DNA from: Plesiocystis pacifica SIR-1 | GTDB taxonomy: Bacteria; Myxococcota_A; Polyangia; Nannocystales; Nannocystaceae | Assembly (NCBI RefSeq): GCF_000170895.1 | Contig: NZ_ABCS01000025.1 | Location: 46,966 to 110,965 of the forward strand | Direction: 5' to 3' | Length of the DNA stretch: 64,000 nt | In this document: positions 24,381-32,824 of the stretch, in pieces | Layout: each line of letters begins with the position of its first letter | Numbering within the stretch: the stretch's first letter is position 1 | The notes under the pieces: generated by a model | Told to the model about the DNA's origin: nothing | What the model saw: only the letters and a program-made list of their open reading frames with translations | Databases searched by the model: none | Made by a program: the position numbers and the translations under genes

Positions 24381-25337
24381 CTACTTGCGCTTGTAGCTGA
24401 GCCGGTAGGTCATCGGGTTCTTCAGCCGGCTCGCCGTGATCTTGTGGTGCACGGTCAGGCGCTTGCGGTCCTCGGAGATCACGAACACCGAGGTCTTGGT
24501 CCCGTCCTCGCCGACGATGGTCTGGATCAGCTTGTTGCCCTTGCGGCGGACCTTGACCGTGTGCTTGACGCCCTTTTTGTTGGTCCAGTAGCAAGCCCCG
24601 CCGTCGACGACGCAGGTCGCGTCGAAGGTGCTGGCGAAGCGCGTGCGGACCTTGTCGCCGGTGACGGTCAGCTCGACCCAGGAGTCGATGGGGTTGGTCT
24701 TGGTCAGGCGCTTGCGGCCGATGCCGCGGATCGCGACGTTGAGGGACTCGACGGCCTTCTCGATGGACGCGGCCAAGTCGTCGCGCTGCTTTTGGCCGCC
24801 GACGTAGCCGTAGGTCCCGCCAAAGTCGGCGAGGGTCAGGGGGGGCGGGCCGGCGGGGGGCTCGGGCTCGGGCGCGGGAGTTGGCGCGGCCTCGGGAGTG
24901 GGCTCGGGCGTTGGCGCGGCCTCGGGCGTGGGCGTAGCCTCGGCGCTCGGGCTCGGAGCCGAGCCGGCGCTCGGTTGAGAGCGGGGCGTGTTCGCGGCGA
25001 GCTTCGTGCCGGCCTCGGTCCGCGCGGGAGCAGCCTCGGGAGCCGGCGCTTGAGCTTCGCCGGTCTCACCCAGGCCGCCAGTCTCGGCTGCGGCCACGGC
25101 CTCGGGGGCCGCCGGGGCGGTCGGCGTTGGGCTGGGCTCGACCTCGGTTTTGGGCTCGGCCTCGGGGACTGTTCCCTCGTCGCCGTCTTCGATGGCGTCG
25201 AGCCAGGCGTCGTCCATGGGGTCGGCCGCGGGCGGGGGTTCGTCTCCGTCCTTGCAGGCCGAGCTCGCGCCGATGAGGAGCACCAGCGCGGCCAGGGTCG
25301 TCACGCGAAATTGGTCGAACCTGGGGCGCCAGAGCAT
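24381..25337 (-). CDS. Lipoprotein with Pro/Ala/Glu/Thr linker and small beta-barrel-like domain
   Basis: 318 residues. The signal peptide ends GASSAC. Residues ~30-170 are a low-complexity linker built from units such as PTPEAAP and PEPTPEA. The last ~150 residues (from LADFGGTYGYVGG) form a compact basic domain of alternating strands: WVELTVTGDKVRTRFASTFD, CVVDGGACYW, VKVRRKGNKLIQTIV, KTSVFVISEDRKRLTVHHKI and YRLSYKRK. This strand order resembles lipocalin-like or fatty-acid-binding-type barrels but I cannot assign it firmly. Convergent with the GT-C-like gene. Confidence 0.65.
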   Translation of the reverse strand: MLWRPRFDQFRVTTLAALVLLIGASSACKDGDEPPPAADPMDDAWLDAIEDGDEGTVPEAEPKTEVEPSPTPTAPAAPEAVAAAETGGLGETGEAQAPAPEAAPARTEAGTKLAANTPRSQPSAGSAPSPSAEATPTPEAAPTPEPTPEAAPTPAPEPEPPAGPPPLTLADFGGTYGYVGGQKQRDDLAASIEKAVESLNVAIRGIGRKRLTKTNPIDSWVELTVTGDKVRTRFASTFDATCVVDGGACYWTNKKGVKHTVKVRRKGNKLIQTIVGEDGTKTSVFVISEDRKRLTVHHKITASRLKNPMTYRLSYKRK

Positions 25338-25411
25338 CGGAACATTGTAACACTGGGCCTGCCTGGGTGGACTGCTTCCACTTTGGACCCAGTTTCTGAG
25401 ACGATCACCTG

Positions 25412-26071
25412 GTGACCGATGAAAAGAACATCTACGAGTACCCGGGCGATCAAGTCGACGTCCAGTGGGACAAGCGGCTGTGCATTCACGTCGGCGAGTG
25501 TGGACGCGCCGTCGGGGACTTGTTCGTCGGCGGTCGCAATCCCTGGTGCCAACCCGACATGGCCGCTTCGGCCCAGGACGTCGCCGAGGTGTGCGAGCGC
25601 TGCCCGACCGGCGCGCTGACCTACATCCGCAAGGACAACGGGCCGACCGAGGTCGCGGCCAGCACCAACACGGTGCTCGTCGCCAACGACGGCCCGCTCT
25701 ACTTCAGCGGCGATCTCAACATCGACGGCGCCGCCGAGGACATGGGCGGCGTGCGCTACCGGGCGGCGCTGTGTCGCTGCGGCGCGTCGAAGCAAAAGCC
25801 CTTTTGCGACAACAGCCACCGCGACATCCCCTTCCACGACCAGGGCGCGGTCGGGGCCAGCGGCGACGCCGAGGTCGACGCCGGCGGGACCCTCGAGGTC
25901 AAGCGCGCGCCCAACGGTCCGCTGCTCGTCAACGGCAGCTTCACGATCTTGACGGGCTCCGGGCGCCAGGCTTGGCAGGGCACCCGGGCGGCGCTGTGTC
26001 GCTGCGGAGCGTCGAAGAACAAGCCCTTTTGCGACGGCGCCCACAAGGCCGCAGGCTTCACCGCCGAGTGA
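25412..26071 (+). CDS. CDGSH iron-sulfur protein with N-terminal Fer4_19 domain
   Basis: 219 residues, GTG start. Residues ~10-75 match the divergent 4Fe-4S mono-cluster domain (Fer4_19), with cysteines at 24, 30, 46, 61 and 64 (RCPTGALTY being the last pair). Two CDGSH-type 2Fe-2S motifs follow: CRCGASKQKPFCDNSH at ~121 and CRCGASKNKPFCDGAH at ~197, each with the 3-Cys-1-His ligand set. Such fusions are cytosolic redox proteins of unproven role. The stop overlaps the start of the next gene (GTGA). Confidence 0.88.
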   Translation: MTDEKNIYEYPGDQVDVQWDKRLCIHVGECGRAVGDLFVGGRNPWCQPDMAASAQDVAEVCERCPTGALTYIRKDNGPTEVAASTNTVLVANDGPLYFSGDLNIDGAAEDMGGVRYRAALCRCGASKQKPFCDNSHRDIPFHDQGAVGASGDAEVDAGGTLEVKRAPNGPLLVNGSFTILTGSGRQAWQGTRAALCRCGASKNKPFCDGAHKAAGFTAE

Positions 26072-27447
26072 GCGGGGCGTCGTGGCGGCGGACCCTCGGC
26101 GCCTTCGTGGCGGTCGCCGAGGCCCTCGCGGCGAGCCGAGATCATCCGCTGTCTGAGGGCGCCCTCGTGGCTGCGCTGGGCGCTCGCGTCGAGCCTGCGC
26201 GCGACCGGCCCCCGGAGGGCTGGCCAGGCGCGCGCGTCGAAGCGGATCAGGCCGCGCAGTATTGCCTGTCGAGCGCGCTGTGGCGCGCCCTCGAGGGGCG
26301 GGACGCGTTCGCCAGCGCCGAGGCCAAGGCCAGCGGCGAGCTCGAGCCCTTCACCGACGCGGCGCTGCCCGAGGCGCTGCGCTTCGCCCTCGCCCGAGGC
26401 CTGGCTCGGGCGCCGAGCCAACGCCACGCGTCCATGGCCGAGCTCGCCCGCGCCCTCGCGGCGCCGCTTCGAGCCCGGCGTCGGTGGACCGGGGCGCTCG
26501 GCGTGGGCGTCGGTGTTCTCGTGCTCGGAGCGCTGGGCGGCCTCGGCTGGCGGTGGGCGTCGACGCCCCAGGGTCTCGAGGCGCTCGGGGTGGGGCAGGG
26601 GCAAGCCCAGGTCGCGCTCGGCCGGGCCCTGCTCGAGGCCGAGGAGGAGGGGAGCGCGAGCGCTGCGGCGAGGGAGCTCGACGCGGGCTACCGGGCGCTC
26701 GTCGAGCTGCGCGGCCCGGCGCACCCGAGCACCCTCGAGGCCCAGGCGCGCCTGGCCTTCGCGCGCTTGCTCGAGGGGCGCTTCATGGACGCCGAGACGA
26801 TCGCCGAAGCGGGGGGGAGCGCGTGCCTCGACGCGGGCGCCGAGGCCTGCCCTGCGAACTTGCGCCTGAGCTTTGCCCGCTACGCCGCCGTCGCGGCCAG
26901 CGAGCTCGGGCGCTGTCGGCAGGCCAGCGAGGACCTCGAGCTCGCGCGAGACTGGGCCCGAGTCGCCCTCGGCCCCGAGTCCCTCGGCTACGCCCAGGCC
27001 ACGCTCTACCGCGGCTGGGTGTGCGGGTGGTCGACGGCGGGCGCGGTCGCGTTCACGAGCGAGGCCTTCGAGCTGCTCGAGCGCCTCGCGGAGGAGGACG
27101 AGGGCCTGGAGGGCACGACGCTGGCCGCTCGGCTCGAGCGTGGCCTGGCCCGCTGGCGCGCCGGTGACCGGGAGGCCGGGCGCGGGGACATGCTCGCCGT
27201 GCGCGAGGCTCTGGTCGCGGGCGCCCTCGACGAGGACAGCCGCCGCGCCCGGAGCCTCCAGATCGCCGCACAGGCGGCCCTGGCCCTCGCGGAGCACGAG
27301 ACCGCGCCCAGCGACGCGACCCGGGCGCGGCTCGAACGCTTCGCTGCCCGAGGCGAGGACTTTCGCTATCGGACTCGGCCGTTGCTGCAGATGATCGAAG
27401 ACGCGCTCGACCCGGGGCGGGGTCGGGACAGCTCCGTGCAAAACTGA
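26068..27447 (+). CDS. Kinase-remnant membrane protein with TPR-like region
   Basis: 459 residues from the GTG overlapping the CDGSH stop. Residues ~55-135 (VEADQAAQYCLSSALWRALEG, then LARGLARAPSQRHASMAELARAL) match the C-terminal lobe of bacterial Ser/Thr kinases. The equivalent in the kinase at 59179 reads ARSDQFSFCVALFEAIRGERPF and then GMHRDPGQRFASMDELLAAI. The ATP-binding N-lobe, the HRD loop and DFG are absent. A single membrane helix (~143-163) and a helical repeat region (VELRGPAHPSTLEAQARLAF...) follow, as in TPR kinases. So it is the tail half of a TPR-kinase kept as an intact open frame. It cannot be an active kinase. Confidence 0.7.
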   Translation: MSGASWRRTLGAFVAVAEALAASRDHPLSEGALVAALGARVEPARDRPPEGWPGARVEADQAAQYCLSSALWRALEGRDAFASAEAKASGELEPFTDAALPEALRFALARGLARAPSQRHASMAELARALAAPLRARRRWTGALGVGVGVLVLGALGGLGWRWASTPQGLEALGVGQGQAQVALGRALLEAEEEGSASAAARELDAGYRALVELRGPAHPSTLEAQARLAFARLLEGRFMDAETIAEAGGSACLDAGAEACPANLRLSFARYAAVAASELGRCRQASEDLELARDWARVALGPESLGYAQATLYRGWVCGWSTAGAVAFTSEAFELLERLAEEDEGLEGTTLAARLERGLARWRAGDREAGRGDMLAVREALVAGALDEDSRRARSLQIAAQAALALAEHETAPSDATRARLERFAARGEDFRYRTRPLLQMIEDALDPGRGRDSSVQN

Positions 27448-27461
27448 AATTCGTCGGGCGG

Positions 27462-29192
27462 CTAGGAGGCCGCGCGCTCCCGATCGCCCTGGGCGAGGCG
27501 AAGCTCGAGCATCTCGCGGGCGACGGCGCTCGTGTCCCAGATGGCCTGGACCAAGGTGATGCGCCCGCGCGCGTCGAAGCAAAACACCTCGACCCCGCTG
27601 ACCTTCACGGTCGGGCCCAGGCAGGTCTCGGCGTGGAAGCTCCAGTCGACGGCGAGCTCGTAGTCGGCGACGTCGAGGCGCTCGGCGGGCACGGGGTCTT
27701 CGCGGACCTGGTGCTCGAGCCCGCGGATGCCCGTGAACACTTCGAGGAAGAAGCCCTCGAAGGCGTTGCGCAGCTGCCGGGGCCCGAGGCTGGGCTTGGT
27801 CCCGGGCGGGTCGATGAACATCCCGCGCTCGGGCTCGAACAGCGCGACCCAGCCGTCGGCGCAGCGCGAGACGATGCAGCCGTAGTAGGCGTCGACGCTC
27901 GCGCGCATGGCCTCGGGGCTGGCCGCGTCCGCGCTGGGCTCGAAGCTGTACTTACCCGCGAGCCCAAAGCGCTGCTCTTGCTCGAGGATGACCCGCCCGG
28001 CCTGGTCGGCGTGGGCGAGCAGGGTCCACAGCGAGAGCTGGGTCATCGCGCGGTCGAGCTCGGGCAGTACGGGCGCCGCGGCGAGCTTGCCCAGGGTCAC
28101 GACCTCGGCCCCGAGGGTGCCCAGCACCTGCTGCCCGAGCATGTTGTCGACCATGACCGCGTGCACGGACTTGGACAGGCTGCACGCGGCGGCGAGGCGC
28201 TCGAAGGCGGCGAGGACCCGATAGCTGCGGGGCTGCGCGGCGGGGTCCTGGACGCAGCGAAACAGGTCGAGGCCGGGGCACTCGGCGAGCAGGGCCTGGA
28301 ACAGCTCGTGGACGACCCGCGCCCGGCTCCGGGCCCGCTCCGAGAGCGCACCGCTGGCGTCGCGCAGGGCGACGCGCAGGGGGGCGTAGTCCGACGCGTC
28401 CATGTGGCGGAGGATCGTGATGGTGTCGGCGTAGACCTCGATGATCCGCGTGGCCTGATCGAGGGTCGCGACGAAGGCCTCGAGCTGAGCAGCCTGCGCC
28501 CGGTCGTCGGGGCATCTGGGCGTCGGCGCCGACTCGAGCCCGAGCCCGCCCAGGCCCTCGCGGGCCTCGGCCAGGAGCAGGTGGTAGTGCTCGAGCTGAC
28601 CCTCGACGATCTGGTGCACGCGCATGAACACCCGATCTTCGACGAATTCGGCGTAGCGCTCGACGGTCAGGGCTTCGAGCAGGCCCGCGGGATCGACGAG
28701 GGCGTCGTAGTCGAGGACCCGCGCGTGGGTCGGCCGGCCGCACAGGGCCAGGCCCAGGCCCAGGTCGAAGCCGATCGCCGCGCTCAGCTCGAGGTAGCGC
28801 AGGCGCAGGCGGCCAAGGTCTCGGTCGAAGGTCCCAAGCTGCCGGCCGCGGGCCGTCACGGCGAGGGCCCGCGACTGCGTCGAGCCCTCGCGCCCGGCCT
28901 GGCTCGGCACCAGCCACGGCAATCTGGGGTCGTGCAACCGGAGCGCCTCGGCCTCGATGAGGTCGAGCTGCCCTTCGATGGACCGAAGCACCGCGCGCAG
29001 CTGGGCCGCGTGGGCGTGGTAGCTGCCGCGCTCGCCCGCGACGCAGGCCTCGAGCCCGTCCGCGAGCACCGAGAGGCTCAGCTCCAGGCTGGTCAACAGC
29101 GGCCGCAGGCGTCTAGCCAGGGCCCACATGCACGGCTGCGACCAGCGCTGTTCGAGGGCGGGCACGAGCACGTAGACGTCGTAGGGGCTCAT
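27462..29192 (-). CDS. Tryptophan 2,3-dioxygenase-like domain fused to SnoaL-like domain
   Basis: 576 residues from the ATG at 29192. After ~155 helical residues, the order of tryptophan dioxygenase elements appears: LDYDALVDPAGLLEAL (~160), FMRVHQIVEGQLEHY with His193 (cf. FI-HQ-YELWFK), ATRIIEVYADTITILRHM (~247) and PLRVALRDASGALSE (cf. FR-YL-PASGFQS). H344 in SVHAVMVDNMLGQQVLGTLGAE aligns with the haem-ligand histidine, followed by PVLPELDRA. Residues ~428-570 are a separate SnoaL/NTF2-like domain (VDAYYGCIVSRCADGWVALF ... GVEVFCFDARGRITLVQAIWD). The aromatic/Trp-binding ELWFK residues are changed, so the substrate is probably not tryptophan. I infer a haem-dependent oxygenase-fold protein in the cytosol; activity unproven. 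Confidence 0.65.
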   Translation of the reverse strand: MSPYDVYVLVPALEQRWSQPCMWALARRLRPLLTSLELSLSVLADGLEACVAGERGSYHAHAAQLRAVLRSIEGQLDLIEAEALRLHDPRLPWLVPSQAGREGSTQSRALAVTARGRQLGTFDRDLGRLRLRYLELSAAIGFDLGLGLALCGRPTHARVLDYDALVDPAGLLEALTVERYAEFVEDRVFMRVHQIVEGQLEHYHLLLAEAREGLGGLGLESAPTPRCPDDRAQAAQLEAFVATLDQATRIIEVYADTITILRHMDASDYAPLRVALRDASGALSERARSRARVVHELFQALLAECPGLDLFRCVQDPAAQPRSYRVLAAFERLAAACSLSKSVHAVMVDNMLGQQVLGTLGAEVVTLGKLAAAPVLPELDRAMTQLSLWTLLAHADQAGRVILEQEQRFGLAGKYSFEPSADAASPEAMRASVDAYYGCIVSRCADGWVALFEPERGMFIDPPGTKPSLGPRQLRNAFEGFFLEVFTGIRGLEHQVREDPVPAERLDVADYELAVDWSFHAETCLGPTVKVSGVEVFCFDARGRITLVQAIWDTSAVAREMLELRLAQGDRERAAS

Positions 29193-29320
29193 GACGATGG
29201 GACTAGCATTGGCGCCCTCGCGGGACAGCCCGCGCTCGCGTGAGGATTTTTTTGGGCGCGAGGGGGATCAGACATCCGCCTCGACGCACCCCAATTTCGA
29301 GCGCCCGCTTCGTCCAAGGG

Positions 29321-31327
29321 CTAGCGCTCGATCAGCGTCGGCGAGTCTGCGCCCGTCAAGCCATAGCCGATGCCCTCACCCGGCTCGAGCTCGCCCCAGC
29401 GGATGGCCCGGCCCCGGGCGAGCGCCACGACGACGTCGAGGGCGAGCTGGCCGACGATCGCCAGCCCCTCGCGATCGATGCGCGCGGTCTCGTCGCTGGG
29501 CTGGTGGTAGTCCTCGTGGGTGCCGGTGAAGAAGAACAAGCTGGGGATCTGACGGCGGAAGAAGGGCGCGTGGTCGCTGCGCGTGGTGGTGTGGCGGTCG
29601 AGGAGCAGCTGCTCCGCGCGCTCGTCGACCCCGAGCTCATCGAGCAGCGGCAGCCAGGTCTCGCTGCTGTCGAGCCCGCTGATGGTCAGCGCCCCGTCTC
29701 GAAGGCGCCCGACCATGTCGAGGTTGATCATCGCCACGACGCGCTCGAGGGGGAAGGGCGGGTCGGCGACGAGGGCCTTCGAGCCGAACAAGCCCAGCTC
29801 CTCGCCGCTGAAGTGGGCGAACACCACGGTGCGCTCGAAGCTCTCGCCGCTGGCCGCGAGGGAGCGGGCGATGTCCATGACGACCGCCGTGCCCGAGGCG
29901 TTGTCGTCGGCGCCGTTGCAGATCAGATCCGCCCCGGCGCCCCGCGGCCGGCAGTGGCCCTCGCCTTTGACGCCGATGTGATCGAGGTGCGCGCCGACGA
30001 GCACGATGTCCTCGCTGCGTCCGGGGATCATCGCCAGCACGTTGGGGCTCTCGGTGAAGTCCTCGTCGAGCTCGACCTCGAGCTCGACCTCGACGCCCAG
30101 GGGCCCCGAGCGCGGCTCGAGCTCGCGGTCGATCTTCGCCTGGATCTTGGACAGCTTGCGGCCGTCGATCCGCAGCAGGCGATCGGCGGCGCGCCAGCGC
30201 AGCTGGACCACGGGGAAGGGGGCGTGGACCCGGACCACGCCGAGGCCCGAGCCCTTGGCCGGGAGCTCGCGCAGGGCGTCGGCCTCGCGCGCGTCGGGGG
30301 TCATGAACGAGCGCGGGCCGTTGACGACGACGGCCCCGATGGCCCCGGCGTCGCGCAGGCGCTCGAGCTTTTCTTCGAGGCGGTTGTGCTCGGGCACGAA
30401 CTGGGGCGTGGTGATGGCGCAGTCGAGGAGGTGGGCGTAGAGGATCTCGACGTCGATGCCGGCGCGCGGATCGGGTACGGACCAAAAGGCTGCGTCGAGG
30501 GCGTCGAGCTCGATGGAGGTCTCGGCGAGCTCGACGATGCGCTCTCGGGTCTGGCGGTGCAGGGCCTCGAGGGCCTTGACGTCGCCCGCTTCGAGCAGCG
30601 GCCCGGCGTCGAACTCGAAGTCCTGGACGGCGTCGCGGATCTCGACGTAGAGCCCGCGCAGGTCCGAGCGCCGCGGGGCGTGCATGAGCACCAGGGCGAT
30701 CTTGCCGTCGAGGTCGACGCCGTCGAGGTCGTCGTAGACCCCGTCGGGGGCGCGCTCGAGGTCGACGCGCTCGTGGCCGCGGAGCCGACGGAAGTAGCTG
30801 AGCTGACGCTCGCGGTCCCAGCGCGTCGCGTAGCCGGCGAACACCAGCTCGCCGCGGACCTTGCCCGGTCGACCGAAGGCGATGGGGGTGAACTCGTCGG
30901 CCTTGGCCTCGCGGGCTCGAGCGCCGCTGTGGATCACGAGGCGCTGGGTCTCGCCAGCGGTCACGGCCGTGCGCATTTGGAAGGGGTGGATCATCTGCGC
31001 GCCGACGGGGCTCAGGCCGAGGGCCTCGTAGCGCTGGCGGACCCACAGGGCCGAGTCCTGGATCTCGGGGCTGAAGGTGTAGCGACCCCGGCGTTCGTCG
31101 CTGGCCAGCCACGTGATGCCGTCGAGCATCGCGTCGGCGTCGATCTCGAGCAGGCCGGGGCCGGGGGGCTCGCGCTCCTCGGTGCTCGGCGCTGGCGGGC
31201 GCGACTCCTTCGCGTCCGCGGCTCCGCGATCACAGCCGAGGCTGAGGGCGAGGGCGGCGACGAGGGCGAGGGAGGAGACGCGCGTCAGCACCTGCTGGGG
31301 ATACCACGCGGCCGCGCGAGGTAGCAT
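29321..31327 (-). CDS. M28-family metallopeptidase lipoprotein
   Basis: About 668 residues from the ATG at 31327 (an in-frame ATG at 31336 and a GTG at 31291 are alternatives). The signal peptide ends LALSLGC. The N-terminal part carries a PA-like insertion (~100-400). The di-zinc aminopeptidase core is complete: AHLDHIG at ~446, GADDNASGTAVV, HFSGEELGLFGSKAL, INLDMVGRL and the last ligand in DYHQPSDE. M28 enzymes remove N-terminal residues from peptides; here, it is envelope-anchored and probably nutritional (a predatory lifestyle would fit). Divergent from the MAPEG gene with only seven bases between starts. Confidence 0.88.
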   Translation of the reverse strand: MLPRAAAWYPQQVLTRVSSLALVAALALSLGCDRGAADAKESRPPAPSTEEREPPGPGLLEIDADAMLDGITWLASDERRGRYTFSPEIQDSALWVRQRYEALGLSPVGAQMIHPFQMRTAVTAGETQRLVIHSGARAREAKADEFTPIAFGRPGKVRGELVFAGYATRWDRERQLSYFRRLRGHERVDLERAPDGVYDDLDGVDLDGKIALVLMHAPRRSDLRGLYVEIRDAVQDFEFDAGPLLEAGDVKALEALHRQTRERIVELAETSIELDALDAAFWSVPDPRAGIDVEILYAHLLDCAITTPQFVPEHNRLEEKLERLRDAGAIGAVVVNGPRSFMTPDAREADALRELPAKGSGLGVVRVHAPFPVVQLRWRAADRLLRIDGRKLSKIQAKIDRELEPRSGPLGVEVELEVELDEDFTESPNVLAMIPGRSEDIVLVGAHLDHIGVKGEGHCRPRGAGADLICNGADDNASGTAVVMDIARSLAASGESFERTVVFAHFSGEELGLFGSKALVADPPFPLERVVAMINLDMVGRLRDGALTISGLDSSETWLPLLDELGVDERAEQLLLDRHTTTRSDHAPFFRRQIPSLFFFTGTHEDYHQPSDETARIDREGLAIVGQLALDVVVALARGRAIRWGELEPGEGIGYGLTGADSPTLIER

Positions 31328-31334
31328 CGCGTCC

Positions 31335-31772
31335 ATGCCCCCGTCGCCCGAGAGCTTCGCGGCCCCGGTGTCCGTCACCGTCGCCTACTTGCTGTACTGG
31401 TACTACCTGCTCTTGGGTCTTCAGCGCGGGACGAAGTACCGCCTGCAGCGGGAGTACGGCGCGCGCGGGGAGCCATTCGACCGCTACTTCGGCGGCGATC
31501 GGGAGATGCTCGCGGCCGATCGGGCGGTCATCAACACTCAAGAGCAGATGGTGCCCTTCCTCGTCGCGCTGTGGCTGTGCGCCGTGTTTGCCCACCCATG
31601 GCTGGCCGGCGGCCTGGGCCTGGGCTACCTGGCGCTGCGCGTGAACTACCCGCGCTTGCTCGGGCCGAAGATCGGCGGGCTCCAGCCCAAGCGGGTCTAC
31701 GTGGTGACGGTGCCCTGCTACCTGATCATCGTGACCATGCTGGTCAGCGCGCTGATCGGCGTGTGGACCTAG
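31335..31772 (+). CDS. MAPEG-family membrane protein
   Basis: 145 residues from the ATG at 31335. It has four predicted membrane helices and the MAPEG signature: an NTQEQMVPFLVALWLCAVF segment (cf. N-x-x-E-x-x-P in the glutathione-binding loop), ALRVNYPRLLGPKIGGLQPKR and a final hydrophobic helix. MAPEG proteins are membrane glutathione transferases and related enzymes; many bacterial members are uncharacterised. Its start region overlaps the start region of the divergent M28 peptidase. Confidence 0.75.
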   Translation: MPPSPESFAAPVSVTVAYLLYWYYLLLGLQRGTKYRLQREYGARGEPFDRYFGGDREMLAADRAVINTQEQMVPFLVALWLCAVFAHPWLAGGLGLGYLALRVNYPRLLGPKIGGLQPKRVYVVTVPCYLIIVTMLVSALIGVWT

Positions 31773-31796
31773 CGGACACGCGGTACTCGCTCGAGA

Positions 31797-32543
31797 TCAG
31801 CCGTGGACGCTGGCGAGGGCGTCGAGGTCGGCCCCGCCCTTGCCGGCCTGGCCCGGGTCGCAGTACTGCGCGTCCCAGGTCGCCTCGCTGCGGTCGCTCA
31901 GGCGCACGAAGAAGGCCTGCTCGAGGCCGACGTCGGCCAGATCGAAGGCGTCGCCGCCGGCGAGCTCGGGGTCCGTGGGATCGATGTCGCTCCCGGGGGT
32001 GGCGGCCACCGGCGTCGCGCCAGCGCAGTCGCTGTCGGCGGGGGCGAGGGGGTCGCAGGCGTAGGCGAACCACTCGCAGCCGTCGGCGCTGACCTCCACG
32101 ACCATGGGCTCGGGGAAGCTGGCGTCGAAGGGGTTCTCGAACACGATGAAGTCCGGCCCCGGCCCGTCGACGATGCCCGCGCCCTGGAAGCCCAGCACGA
32201 TCACGCCGCCGCAGCCCAGGGACAGGGTGTCGAGGGTGCCGCCGGGGGGGCCGAGGACGATGTCGGGGAGCTGGTCGTGGTTCCAGCCGCCGGCCTCGAC
32301 GGTGGCGGCGGCGGGCTCGAACACGGGGACGCAGTCGGCGAAGGGGTCGGCGCCCGCGTCGGGGTCGGCGTCGCAGGGCAGGCAGGCCGCCTCGGGATCG
32401 GGGCCGGTCTCGGCCGTGTCGTTGGTGCCGCCTTCGTCGATGTCCTCTGCGTCGGGGTCATCGACGCAGGCGAGGGCGAAGGCGGCAATCAGGGCGATGG
32501 AAAAGTGGGCGGATCGGTGCGCGAAGATCGTGGGTCGTGCCAT
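31797..32543 (-). CDS. Cobalamin-riboswitch-controlled surface lipoprotein
   Basis: 248 residues from the ATG at 32543, with GAGGGAGGG upstream as ribosome site. The signal peptide ends AFALAC. After a short Asp/Glu/Thr linker and a Cys-rich stretch (ACLPCDADPDAG), the main domain reads LSLGCGGVIVLGFQGAGIVDG, then DFIVFENPFD, MVVEVSADGCEWFAY, AGGDAFDLADVGLEQAFFVRL. This all-beta domain ('G-GG-I-LGF ... G-DF-VFEN-F ... VEVS-DG') recurs in surface proteins that I recall next to TonB-dependent B12 receptors. A cobalamin riboswitch precedes the gene directly, so it is probably repressed when B12 is plentiful and should act in corrinoid capture. That role is inference. Confidence 0.75.
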   Translation of the reverse strand: MARPTIFAHRSAHFSIALIAAFALACVDDPDAEDIDEGGTNDTAETGPDPEAACLPCDADPDAGADPFADCVPVFEPAAATVEAGGWNHDQLPDIVLGPPGGTLDTLSLGCGGVIVLGFQGAGIVDGPGPDFIVFENPFDASFPEPMVVEVSADGCEWFAYACDPLAPADSDCAGATPVAATPGSDIDPTDPELAGGDAFDLADVGLEQAFFVRLSDRSEATWDAQYCDPGQAGKGGADLDALASVHG

Positions 32544-32585
32544 GGTCGGGCCCTCCCTCGGGGCCGGGGTGACGGACAACACCGA

Positions 32586-32765
32586 CGGCAGGTCTTCGGA
32601 CTCGCGGGCGACGGGGTCGAGACCCCGGTGACCTACTCGCTGCGGCTTCCCGGGCGTGGCCTAGTGCCTTCGATGCAGCTTTCGTTCCCGCTCACCGCTG
32701 CGGGGCAGCTCCGGATTTCCACCGGATTCCCTCGGGCCCGCACGCGCGGGACCATCGGCCCTCCG
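32586..32765 (-). promoter_or_regulatory. Cobalamin (B12) riboswitch
   Basis: Read on the minus strand, the segment holds the hallmark core in order: GGGAATCCGGTGGAAATCCG, then GAGCTGCCCCGCA (B12 box), a variable arm, GGGAAGCC, and finally the 3' pairing strand GAGTCCGAAGACCTGCCG. It ends about 40 bases before the ATG of the downstream lipoprotein, so control may act on translation or by attenuation. The 5' limit is approximate. Confidence 0.95.
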
Positions 32766-32824
32766 CTCATAGCGGGCTCGGCCGCGCCGGTCAATCGCCG
32801 CTCGCCCACTTCGGCGCCTCCCAG

